Below are positions 42,975 through 53,925 of a DNA stretch of 64,000 nt, one piece after another. The DNA is taken from NCBI RefSeq assembly GCF_963576675.1, contig NC_088916.1, positions 14,980,501 through 15,044,500 on the forward strand. Reading direction: 5' to 3'. Under the pieces are notes generated by a model. That model did not search any database and was not told the origin of the DNA. It saw only the letters and a list, made by a program, of their open reading frames with translations. Made by a program: the position numbers and the translations under genes. Each line of letters opens with the position of its first letter. Positions within the stretch are counted from its first letter, which is position 1. This DNA comes from Euphorbia lathyris. Taxonomy: Eukaryota > Streptophyta > Magnoliopsida > Malpighiales > Euphorbiaceae.

Positions 42975-44515
42975 CTAAAGATTGTATAACCAGTTAAGAG
43001 CAAGTGCACCATATCTCATCAAGTAATAAAGTGTTCCGAAGAACAATGTCGATCCCATAGAGACAAGTACCTAATGCCCTATTTGTACTCGAATTCTATA
43101 TTATCTAAGGTATCAGTTAAGTGTATTGAGTTTCTATAAGCAATTAAACTAGCAAAGCATATGAACAATCTGTTAAAAGTATGAGTGGAAGATTAGGATT
43201 TATGATCCTTGTACTAATTCCTATGGATCAATAAGTGTATGTTGTGTGAATTTAAAAGTTAACTCGAGATGGTGATTTTCCATTAAAAATAGTAACTCAT
43301 GTCAAGAACTATTAAATCTACCTCAAACACTATTAGGCCGATGCTTGGTTAGAAAAAATCCCTAATTGTGTTTGAAGGCATTAAGCGATATGAAAACCAA
43401 GGTTAAGCCATAACCTAGACCACGAAGCCGCACTATCCGATTAAGGTGTATGATTAACTAATATGCTAAGTTGGCTCATTTACTTGGTTAGATTTCACAA
43501 TTCAACTTCCCTACCTAATTACTTGGTTAGGTTTCTTAGATAAAGTACTTTAGTTAATTCTCTAGTTAAGTCCTACAACACAATATAAACGCCTATTAAC
43601 GATCCATATTCGTTAAGCACGGTTCGCCACCATCCTAGCCTTTAATGTTTTAGTTCATGTCTGAGTTAAGACACAAATGCATGATGGGATGGATTGAAGA
43701 TGCACAAATGTTCAGTAAGTTAGGTTTATTAATTCAAGAATAAAAGACGAAGATAATGTAGATGAAGAGAAAACTTGAATTAGACGAACTAAACTTGAGA
43801 ATAAGAGGTGAGAAAACAAACTAAGATCAAAGCTTGCTTTACTAAATTAATAATGGAACACAAACAGTAATCTAAACTAAGGTAAAACGAAATATAAATC
43901 AAAGTATGTCAAAACGGAAAGTAAAACTAAGTTACGACTAAAGCTAATCTAAGAACTAATCTAACTAATCTCCTAACATCTATTTATAGGGATTAGGTCA
44001 TCCTTTGATCTCTAGTAGGTCTTCTAGCCTTCATTTGGTCGGATTAGAGTTGTAAAGTTGGATAAAACCGAGCCATTTCAAGTAGAGTTTCAGTTGAAGT
44101 CAATTATTGATTTTTACCGTAGCTCACCAAGCTACTATACCCAGCTCGCTGAGCTACTCGTATTTTACACATTTTTTGAATTTTGTGCTTCTTTGTTGAC
44201 TCAAAATAGTAGCTTGGCTAGGTAGCTCGACGAGCTATTTGGGAGAGCTACCTGCTGAAATTATCAAGTTTCTCCGTTTAAGGCTCGAAACTACCTGAAA
44301 TCATTCAAAACTTTAATTATGCCATAATAAGATAAAAGTCACTTATAATCAGGGAAAAACATACATTAGGGTTCAAAATAAAGACAAACATATACTCTTA
44401 AACCATTTTTAAAATAGCATAACATTAGGGAAAACATACATTAGGGTTCAAAATAAAGACAAACATATACTTTAAAACCATTTTTAAAATAGCATAACAT
44501 TTGAGGTTTCGACTT
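42975..44515. repeat. Unclassified dispersed repeat
   Basis: Non-coding sequence containing GAGCAAGTGCACCATATC, TCAAGTAATAAAGTG and CGATCCCATAGAGACAAG near its left end. This pattern recurs in many plant genomes, by recollection. It has palindromic GTAGCTCACCAAGCTAC and AGCTCGCTGAGCT blocks at 44115-44260 and a 76-bp tandem duplication at its right end. Borders are approximate. Confidence 0.4.
44351..44500 (+). repeat. 76-bp tandem duplication
   Basis: Two nearly identical units beginning AGGGAAAA(A)CATACATTAG and containing CAAAATAAAGACAAACATAT. Confidence 0.9.
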
Positions 44516-45021
44516 GGTACAAGAAATACTATAGGGGGAGTGACATGTCATATTGGGACTAGTTACTAGGTTTGCTTGTGTTCCACCATCTCTAGTAGTT
44601 GCCCCTTACTATTATGGGATAAGATCTTATGGATGTATCATTATCACTTATATATTAATAATATCATCAGTGTATTGTTTACTCATGTGTTCTTTATGTG
44701 TTGTCTGTGATTGTATGTGGATGTGATTGCTTGCCTATATAATTGTGTTGTAATCATATCCCATATATCTGTGATATATGATTTATATTTAACATATATA
44801 TTTATGATTATTGTAGATAAGATTATTTCTCTTGGCTGATTTACTTTTCGAGGATTAAGGAGGTGCCACACAAATCCATCTGATTAGCTTCATTTCTTTA
44901 TTTTCTACTTTATTTTTAACAAAACAAGATTTTTAACAAAACAAGCTATTATGTTAATAAAGCGTAAAATTTAAAAATTATAATATCAGATTTTAAAAGA
45001 TAAGAGATTATAATAAAAGTA
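44516..45021. other. Spacer, possibly LTR-derived
   Basis: Has ACTATAGGGGGAGTGACATG near 44530 and a T/G-rich tract (GTGTTCTTTATGTGTTG). This may be the rest of the interrupted LTR. No gene is seen. Confidence 0.3.
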
Positions 45022-45292
45022 CAGTAAAACCTCTATAAATGCATAATTTTGGGACCGGAAAAAAAATATTCATTAAGCGATATTATTTATTTATCTATAA
45101 ATGAATAAATTATTCATTTATCGATTAATTAATAAATTTTTCATTTATCGATAAATATTCATTAGATATGTAATTATTTTGTTTAGGAAATATATTATTT
45201 GATTGATTTGTAATTATCACATTAGCCTAATTACAAATCCATCAAATAATTATAGGCATAATTATAGGTCTTGGTTTTTTTAAACTCTTGGG

Positions 45293-45354
<62 letters not shown>

Positions 45355-45538
45355 ATGTAATTTAATAATTATTACTTTATATTTTCATTGGACCCTTAAG
45401 GATTTAAATATTTTTTATTATTTAATGCATTTAGCGAGGTTATTACTTTAGTCCATTGGCCCAAATCAGGACCGGAAGAATTTATTATATAATCAAGGTT
45501 ATTACTTTATCGAATATTCATTTATCGAGGTTTAACTG
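45022..45538. mobile_element. Emigrant/pogo-like MITE (Tc1/mariner)
   Basis: Termini CAGTAAAACCTCTATAAAT and (complement) CAGTTAAACCTCGATAAAT, with TA on both sides (45020-45021 and 45539-45540). By recollection this is close to the Arabidopsis Emigrant terminus. A (TA)n tract of about 54 bp lies at 45297-45351. Non-coding. Confidence 0.82.
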
Positions 45539-45732
45539 TAAGACAAAGTTATAGTACTATAGATATAATTCATGGGAATAAAGTGGAATCTTGAAATTGG
45601 TCCAAACCAAAATCATTCGGACAGAATACAAATATATACCCTTTCACATGCTGCCAACTCCCCACTGTGTGGGCTCCATTACTCTCATCATGACGTCACG
45701 TTTTTCTCTTTATATTCTTCTATTAAGTCGGC

Positions 45733-46037
45733 GTTTCCTGAGGATAATTCCTAAAAAAAAAAGCTCATTTTAATAATAATTTCAAAAACAGACGTGGGAT
45801 TAAAAAAAATTTCCACTATCATGTTAAAAAAAGTTTACCATAGTTAAATGACACTGGTATTTAATATACCGGTGTCATTATTTCAAAGAACCCGGTGTTT
45901 GGAACACCGGGTTCGTTATAGTGGAGCTGATGCAGCATTTAATGCTGCAGCAGCCATAATGAACATTTTTAACCTGCATTATTTCTGAAATTATTATTAA
46001 GATGAACATTTTTGTTAGGAATTATCCATTTCCTGAA
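45733..46037. mobile_element. Small fold-back element with three central hairpins
   Basis: Outer inverted arms (TTTCCTGAGGATAATTCC; TTTTAATAATAATTTCA on the left, complement on the right). The centre has three successive stem-loops: 45849-45878 (ATGACACTGGTAT stem), 45888-45914 (perfect 12-bp stem GAACCCGGTGTT) and 45931-45949 (perfect 9-bp stem TGCAGCATT). Non-coding. Confidence 0.7.
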
Positions 46038-46062
46038 GTATTATTTACTATTAATATTTAAA

Positions 46063-46563
46063 TTATAGTCTAAATTACACCTATAGCTACTGAACTTTAT
46101 TCATTTTAACATTATAACCAATGAACTTTAGTTTTTAACGATATAACTATTGAATTATATATATTTTAACATCAATAGTCATTTACCATCTTAAAATGAC
46201 AGTTGACGGTCTTAAAATAAAAAATCCGAAGAGTTAATGATTTTTTAAGGAGCTTTAATTCTTGAAAATTTTCGTTTTGAGGTTATTTAGGTATTGTTTG
46301 TTTAAAAGAGAGAGTGAATTTTTAAAAAGATAAAACTCTAAAAATTGTAATGTTGGAAAATAAACAATCTAGTTTCGTGGTAAATATCATTCTAAATAAC
46401 TTTAATTCTTAAATATTTTATTTTAAGGTCGTTAACAGTTATTTTAATGAGTTGGTTAAAAAATATAAAATTTAATAGATATATCGTTAAAACATTGAAG
46501 TTCAATTGCCGTAATATTAGAACGGATAAAGTTAAGTGGTAATGGGTGTAATTTACCCTTAAA
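46063..46563. mobile_element. Fold-back MITE, GTAAATTACACC family
   Basis: Left arm CTAAATTACACCTATAGCTA and ATTATAACCAATGAACTTTA; right arm GAAGTTCAATTGCCGTAATA ending GGGTGTAATTTACCC. Same family as 36123-36605. Confidence 0.62.
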
Positions 46564-47029
46564 TAATCTTATCCTAAACATGAAATGAAAGCACACTTGT
46601 ATTGAACTCATATTATTTTATTCCACTAATTCATTTTTTCTTCATTGATGTCTCACAATTTTTGTAGATGACTACAACACGACCATTAAATCTTTATTTT
46701 AATTAAATCTTTGTTTTTAGCCCCAAATTTGACGGTGTAGTTATAATTAAAATCTTTACTTTAATAGTATGAAAAAAAAGGTTATAGTCTTAACTTAAAA
46801 AATATTTACATTTTCTTTAAAAACAATATTTATATTTTGCGGCTAATTATGTGTGCGTCTATGAATGAGATATATTTTAATTTCTTTGATGTCCAAAAAC
46901 ACTCACTAAACCCATCAATGTCTATATAATTTTTCTCACCCTTAAAACGTTGTCTTGATGAATTTCATTTGTAATTTTTAATTTCTTAATATATATATAT
47001 ATATATGGACAGTTGGTTGGAATCTTAAT
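46564..47029. other. AT-rich spacer
   Basis: AT-rich, includes a short (TA)n at ~46990. No gene or bounded element is seen. Confidence 0.45.
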
Positions 47030-47695
47030 AGAATAGTAGTTTATGCAATGGTGGACATTCTGTGAATCCGTTCCGATACTTAAGTTAGCAAATGTTGAAG
47101 GAAAGTTGAAGATAATAAAAATATTCGCAAATGTGATGTTTGCATAGCTCTTGGGGATTGCTTATCTTAATCTATATATAGTAGTTGTTAGGGGTAGCTG
47201 TCGTAATCCTAGGAGTGTGTCCTAGTGACTCACTAGACACAAGTTAGTTTTCAGTTGGCTCTATAACCTTCAGATTGCGATGATGTCAAGTGGTGTATCC
47301 TATCGTAAAGTAAGCGTGCTATCAGATGTCATCATTCAATTGGGCCTAAGGACTTTGGGATCAAGCGACGCATTTTTTTTGAAGTTACTAAAGAAGTTGA
47401 TGGAAGAATCAGTTATATGTCCCGTTTACAGAAGGATTACATGTCTCTGCTTTGTCAATACCCGATGTCCTTTGTGTAACCGCCTCTTGTGATCCAATGG
47501 CTCTCCTTCATTCGCCATACAGATACTGGGACGAACGATGGATGTTAATCCACATGGACAAGAGGTATCATTCACGTCTTATTAGAGAGTATTCCTTACT
47601 TCATATCAGACGGTTTCTGTGAGTCTTCTTGATCCTGAGACTGACATTGATCCACATGTAAGTGATGTTCTCTAGAAATATTCCTTAGGGTATCA
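47030..47695 (-). repeat. Direct repeat, left copy (probable 3' LTR of a minus-strand element)
   Basis: About 660 bp aligning with 51780-52354 in the same orientation: AGTGACTCACTAGAC, ATTGGGCCTAAGGACTT and GTGATCCAATGGCTCTC are shared. On the minus strand both copies begin TGATACCC, a plausible LTR start. Both also hold a plus-strand reading stretch (DPMAL, then a HMDKRYHSRL-like run). Confidence 0.6.
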
Positions 47696-48147
47696 TATGC
47701 TCCCCTTCAAAGCTCTTTAGGGTTTGACGCTTGCTTGAAGAACGGAGTTTGGTCAACTGCTTTTAATGGGTTCTTGGAAAGACTTAAACGATGTCGTTCT
47801 TATTTAAGGGATTTGATGGGGCACATGAAACTACACTTTAGCCCTAGTGTGGGGGTAGTTGCTCATAGAAACTTGTGCCTTTTACATCTACATACGTCAC
47901 GCCAGATGTCAATCGAACATTTCTCTCTCCTTCGAGGATTGGCCAGGATTCTTCGATTCTTGAACCTCACTATTAGCTTTATTTAATGTTAGTTATTGTA
48001 GCATCTTCATCATCTCGAATGCCCGGTAACGCCCATTAATGTTGCTTTCTTCTTAGATGCATTTTCTCTTGCGATTTGCTCATGTCATCTTCCTCTCGGA
48101 CGATTTTATCCTTTTCCGACCAAATAGTGCATCGACGCTTCTCTTTT

Positions 48148-48148
<1 letters not shown>

Positions 48149-48217
<69 letters not shown>
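48149..48217. repeat. Compound (CA)n(TA)n microsatellite
   Basis: About 16 CA units followed by about 18 TA units. Open frames through it are artefacts. Confidence 0.97.
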
Positions 48218-48219
<2 letters not shown>

Positions 48220-49760
48220 TCCAAAAAGAACTGATCTCTTTAATGAACCTATCACCAGCAAACCTAAAAGATCGTGTGTTCAAAAGCCTAAAAAGGTTGA
48301 GTAAGTTGCATTTATGGACACTGTTTCCCTGATGGGACTCACTGCCAAATACTAGAGTTTGGCCACCTAGAGGCAGTACTGCCTAGTAAAGACTATGTTA
48401 TTGCTCGTGCTCCAAAAGGTCATTTGGGCTTTTACAAGATATTTCTATAGCAAAGGGTTATACTTTTTTTCATGAACATTGTTATGACCGAGCCACTTTT
48501 TTTGAAGCATGTGGACCCCTACCATTTGAGTCATTAATGATGTTGTTTGGTTTAATAAGACTCCATCTGAATGAAAAACCTTCATAAAAAACAAAAGCTC
48601 CAGCATAAAAGACTTTAAGCTTTACTGGTTATGGATTTGTATTATGAAAGACAAGAAATAGAGGCCACTTGAAGGAGCCCTTTATCCCGAGGGTTCCTCT
48701 TTCAGACATCCTAGAACTAAAGATCTGTTGAGAAGGATTCATGTGAACCACTGAGGGATCTTACAGTCGATGAAAATTTTATTCGAGATTACCCGAGTGC
48801 TGTCAAACTATCTTTCACCCGTCAAGAATTCCGGGAACACCTATGGAAAGACATTCCCTTCCTTCTTAGAAATAGAGAGGCAAATGTGTATTTTGAGGGG
48901 GAGATTCCTATGATGAGTTTCTTGCATCTATTTTTCTATTTTGAAATGATCTTTGTGATTTATTCCACTTATTGTTTATACGGGCTCTAACATGCCTTCT
49001 ATGCGAGAAATCATGATAACTCGGCGTGTTGTGGAGAAGGTTTCTCCCTAAAGCTTGGGGACCCCGAGTGCATCCCAAAGGTCGGGGACCCCGAGACTTC
49101 CCTATCCTTGGCAATGGTTGGGGTTTTTCCTTTCTGCTTCTTCTAATGGTCGGAGCTCTTTCCTTCCTCCCACAGACTCGACTTAAACCTCCGAACATAG
49201 GGGAGACTCTGTTCCTCCGATACTTAATCCCTCAACTAGTAAACATCATTGTGTCGTTAAACTACCTTATTCTTCATCCTCTTCTTTTAGCTCAGTTCTG
49301 GACCTCCAACCCTTCTTGGATCATGCAGAGGAAGTTATCTAAAAGGTTCGAGGAGTTGATGCCTCTCAACCTTCCCCTAGGGATCCACCTCAACCTATAG
49401 CTCCTCTAGTCATGTTTGTACCTGAAGCACCGTTGCCTATGCTTCTACTATCAAAAGACCGGGCGAAGACATATAGGCTAATGTCCAAGGGACTCTAGTT
49501 GAGAAGGAACTAGTTGTACCTTACAAGAGGGTTGGTGGCATTCTTTAATAGAGCCAAGGGGCAAAAAAAAAAGAAGGTTGTGACTTTCTCAACCACTAAG
49601 AAGGGGCCCAAAGTGGTTCCTACAACTCTAAAAGGTCCTATAGAGGCTACCACTTCTTCCCTGAAGGCTCCCACTGGGATTCATGCTATTCAAAAGGGAA
49701 TAGGGGTGTCTAGTGCTCTAAAAGGTTTCGTGGTTCCTGTGGGTGTTGCCCAAAAGTAGG
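48214..49760 (+). pseudogene. Opposite-strand coding remnant in a Ty3/gypsy element
   Basis: The plus strand, antisense to the gag of the surrounding element, shows broken coding-like stretches: MAPKRTDLFNEPITSKPKR, LPSKDYVIARAPKGHLGFYK, GETLFLRYLIPQLVNIIVSL, and a Lys-rich KGQKKKKVVTF tail to 49759. The second stretch recalls the 'putative gypsy type transposon' (Transposase_28) proteins that Tat-type elements carry as antisense frames, but the match is from memory and weak. Stops and frameshifts abound. It may be nothing more than chance open sequence. Confidence 0.4.
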
Positions 49761-49989
49761 CAACAATGAGTGGGACTTCTAGGCAGAATCTTCCACCTCG
49801 GCCTCTAGTGGCGGGAACTAGGAAGGAAGGGAAAACTCCAACCATCATTCCTATTTGGCTGGACGTGATCCAGAACCTATGACTCTTGATTCGTAGGAGC
49901 CAACTATGTTTAACAAGTACAACACTTCTAACTTAACATTTCATACCCTCTCCATTTTCCTTATGGCTATGCATCATTGTGGAAGTCTA

Positions 49990-51600
49990 ACCAATACCTT
50001 TGCGGCGATAACTCTGGATGACAAAATACCTTAGAGTGATCCAACTTGCCGCTTTCGGCCATCTTTTTAAGCTCTATAATCAGTTGCCTACAATTTTATG
50101 TATCATGGCCCTCACTCTTATAGAAATCACAATAGGCCCTATTACTATGCCCCAATGTATCCTTTAGGTTGCTTGGGTACTGGATACACAATTTATTATT
50201 TTTTAACCAATATAAAACCTCATTTCTAGGAGCATTAAAGAGGATAGAAGGCTTGCCTCTTGGATCCCATTGCTTTTGTTCATCCATGTCCTTGTGATCT
50301 CTGTCATTTTCTCCGTTCGAGGGCTTCTTATCATTAGTTGGACCGAGATGATACTTCAGTAAAGAGTTTGACTTATGCTCATCCTAATGAGTGTAACTTC
50401 TCACCCTCTTCATTAGGTCCAATAAGTCTCTAGTTCTTGATGTAACGATGTTTTGCTGTAAGGCTCGACTTTGGCAATTTCATGCTATAGAGTTTATCGC
50501 TCCACCAACACTAAACTCTTTGATCTGAATGGCCAAAGCCTAAAAACGCTCAATAAATTAAGATAAAGTTTCTTTCTCAGTTTGACCACTCTATTCAAAT
50601 CTTACATCGTCTCCCCTTTGGGGATGGACATTATGAAGTGCTCAGCAAAAGACGAAACCATCTAGTTAAAGTTCTGAATGGAACCGAAAAGGAGTTGCTC
50701 ATGCTAGTAAGCTGATGAATCTCTTAAGGTAGTTGGGAAAAGACGGTAAAGAACAACATCCGTTCTCATCGTGGCTTATATTATTCTTCTAACGTTTTTG
50801 ACATGGGTGGTTAGATCCCCTACCCCTCCATACTCCTTGAAGGTATGGATACGGAACCCCCTGGGCATAGGCTTATACCTGACTTTCATAGATAAAGGAC
50901 TGCAAATATCAGTTATCTTTGAGGGTCTTGTCTGAACTTCAGCCTTAGTCCTGGAATTCTGCAACCCATTTCAGATGATCTCATACATTTTGCGTTTGAT
51001 GATGGGATCACCATCCTATTCCTCTACTGGTGTCTACCTTTCTCCAAACCTATCTTGCACCGAACGACGCCTTTTGGGCTCATTTATTTCCCTATGTTCT
51101 CTATCTCTAGAGTGATTTTTTGGATTCCTTTACTCGTCGTCGCTCCGACTCTACTCTCCTTATTGGAATTTATGGCTTCAGATCTCTGTAATGGTCGCCT
51201 TCGAGTTTGATTACTAGCTCATGGCGCACAATGTTATCTGGCCGCCTGATGGATGGACTATGGGTCTTAGAATGTTTCGTGAGAGGTGATGGGCTCCTCA
51301 AATAATGGCCAGACTTTTGGACATAATACTGCCCTATGGCATAAGTATTCTCGCGGTTGGTGTGACGTATAACTTCTTTTGCCACTTGTAGTTTTTCTTT
51401 CATTTCATCAATTTCTGCAGCGTGCTCTGCCCTGATGCCATATGTATCTCGTTGAACCTGAGATAGATTATGACTAAACTGCATAGTGATATCATTGAGG
51501 AACCGCTGATGTTAAGGGTCTATGTGTTTTGGTGGCATTAGTTGTGGGAGACTTATCGAGAATCTGGTTAAGATTCCTCCACCCACTTCTTCTTGGATTA
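49990..51600 (-). pseudogene. Ty3/gypsy gag remnant (Tat-type), minus strand
   Basis: Reading downward from 51600: an N-terminal coiled-coil-like part (EHAAEIDEMKEKLQVAKEVI), a capsid start (PRGFRIHTFKEYGGVGDL, THVKNVRR; 50964-50776), and a degenerate zinc knuckle (YCDFYKSEGHDT; ~50110). Frames are broken by stops. The order, and the position below a direct repeat that would be the 5' LTR, fit a Ty3/gypsy element on the minus strand. No protease, RT or integrase is recognised between here and the other direct repeat, so pol appears missing. Confidence 0.65.
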
Positions 51601-51779
51601 TAGGTTCTAGAGGTCGACTAGTCGATGCTCCATGAGCCAAGTTAGTAACTAGAATCATTTTTCATTGGGTAGACATGTTGGGTCCATATACCCACCACAC
51701 CAATTGATGTTGTCCAATTGTGCAGCCTTTTAGAATCTCATTGAGTAACTAAAACGGAGGTAGCAACTGGTTAGATAGC

Positions 51780-52354
51780 GGCGACATTTGACAAACCCGC
51801 TCCAATGCTTAATTAGCAAAGGTTGAAGGAAGATTGAAGACAATAAGAATATTGGTGACTGTGATATTTTCAGACCTCTTGGGGATTTCTCACCTAATCT
51901 ATACATAGTAGTTGGTAGGGGTAACTGTCATAATCCTGTGAATATGCTCTAGTGACTCACTAGACTTGTGTCGATCTTCCGTTGACTCTGCAACCTTTAG
52001 AGTGCTATGATGTTAGGTGGTGCATCTTGCCTTATATCAAGCATACTAGCATGTGTCATCGTTCCATTGGGCCTAAGGACTTCGTCCATTATGGCGTCAG
52101 ATGACGCGCTCTATCATGTACCTATTATATTTTGCATAACCGCCTCGTGTGATCCAATGGCTCTCATTCCTACGCCGTATGGATACTGGAACAAACAATG
52201 GATATCAATCCACGTGGATGAAAGGTACCGTTCGCATCTTTAGCGAATATTCATTACTTTAGATCAGATGGTTCCTAAAAGTCTTTTTGATCCGAAGGGT
52301 GACATTGATTCACATGTAAGAGATGTTCTCTTGGAATATTTCTTAGGGGTATCA
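51780..52354 (-). repeat. Direct repeat, right copy (probable 5' LTR of the minus-strand element)
   Basis: Counterpart of 47030-47695. On the minus strand it starts TGATACCCC at 52354 and ends near 51780, ahead of the gag remnant. A primer-binding site is not clear (CAATTGGTGTGGTGGGTAT near 51700 on the minus strand is a candidate). Confidence 0.6.
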
Positions 52355-53925
52355 ATGCATCTGCCTTTTTATATTTGTAGTCGTGTCCATGTTAACTACC
52401 TTTTTATATTTGTAAACATGTATTTATGTATTAAACTTGAGATACAAGTCGAAGTGCGTATCTCTTTTAAGTAAGTTCAGTAGATCACTACATCAGTGTA
52501 AACGAATTGAAGTGATCAAGTATGTAACGATAAATAAAATATTTCTAGATAGATACATAATTAATTTTTCGACAAGTACACAAGGGTGATAAGGATATAA
52601 TAGGGTAAATTACACTCATGTCCACTTAAATTTACCGCTACTAACATTATGGTCAGTAAACTTCAAAACATTATATAAAAGAGATATAACTTTACATTTT
52701 TGTAATATTATGACTTTTTATGAATGTAAAATGCGTCAAAATAACTGCTGACGATCTCTAAATTGAAAAGTAAAAAAATTAAAGTTATTTAGAACTACAT
52801 TTACAATGGAATGACGTTTTTTATTTTTCAAAATTACCAACTTTGAGCTTGCTCACTGAACTTTCGTTTTCTATCTCCTAACCAAATATCAGTTAAATGA
52901 CATCAAAGCCAAAAAATTGAAGAATTAAAGTTATTTGGAATATCATTTTCACTAATCTTACACATTGTTTAAAACCAAGGCCGTTTGGACCGCCGAGGAC
53001 CCATCGAAATCAATAATCTGTCTCGATATTTTTCCTATTAGTCCCTCTAGACGTTTTTCTGATCCCAAAACGAATTTTAACCGATTGGATTCCGTCTAGA
53101 TCACCTCGATTCCGTCTAAATTGCCCCGTATAAAAAAAATTGACTAATTTTTATATTAAATTTACTATGTGACTAATAAAGATAAAGTTTAGTGTACACG
53201 AATATAATATATCAAGATATAATAATCCAACTCACTTTATTTTTTCAACGGGGAGATATATATATATATACCTCTCTCCTCCTGTATTCGCAATCCATAA
53301 ACATTTTTGTAGTTTGTTCTGTTTGGTTAGAGAGATTATTACAATCTTTTTGGGGTCATAAATAGAAAAAGTGACAAATGCTTAGAGCAAAGCGTGTCCA
53401 CAGATTCTTTAAATTCAGAACTATTCCATCATCATCATCACTGTAATGTCCATTTCTTCATCGGTAGGTAGTAAATACCTATTATACCCTTTTGTCTCCA
53501 TACAGAAGAAGAATTAGAAGAGATAACCATATTAATATTATTGAGATTGACAGCATATTTCCCACTTACGTAATTCTCTTTGTCAAATCCATCATCTTTC
53601 TTTCTTTCTTTCTTTCTTTCTATTTATTTTGCTCAGAATTTAAAACTTTTTCTTTTTTTATTTCCAAATGGTTACGAACAAGTACGGATATTTCTCTCTG
53701 GTGGTTGTGGAAATTTCATGGATCATTCTGAGAATCGATTATTCAAGGCTTTTCTGGATTCTTTTTCGTGTTTTCTCTTTTGAAAATCATCAAGGAATTC
53801 CTCCCATCATTTAAATTTAAATTACTCTTTTCTTCTTTAATTACTTCTTTCTTAGCGTACTTTTTTTCTCCATTAATACAGAAAGTGTTTTGAAACTTTA
53901 TTATATAGTAATATTTAATTAAAGC
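52355..53925 (+). promoter_or_regulatory. Upstream region and 5' leader of the WNK gene
   Basis: Includes a partial MITE (52605-52990), a TATATATATATAC box followed by CTCTCTCCTCCTG near 53257-53285, and a TTTC microsatellite (53596-53621). The TATA plus CT-rich stretch would put transcription start near 53280-53300, leaving a long leader, perhaps with an intron. Several short upstream ATG frames look incidental. Confidence 0.4.
52605..52990. mobile_element. Partial fold-back MITE, GTAAATTACACC family
   Basis: One arm is clear (AGGGTAAATTACACTCATGT, GCTACTAACATTATGGTCAG); the opposite arm is missing or diverged. Confidence 0.45.

Noticed and set aside
48036..48332. Open frames through the (CA)n(TA)n tract
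   Set aside because: Translations are His/Thr or Tyr/Ile repeats from a microsatellite.
53492..53783. Small proteins upstream of WNK
   Set aside because: Overlap a TTTC microsatellite and AT-rich leader; hydrophobic low-complexity translation only.
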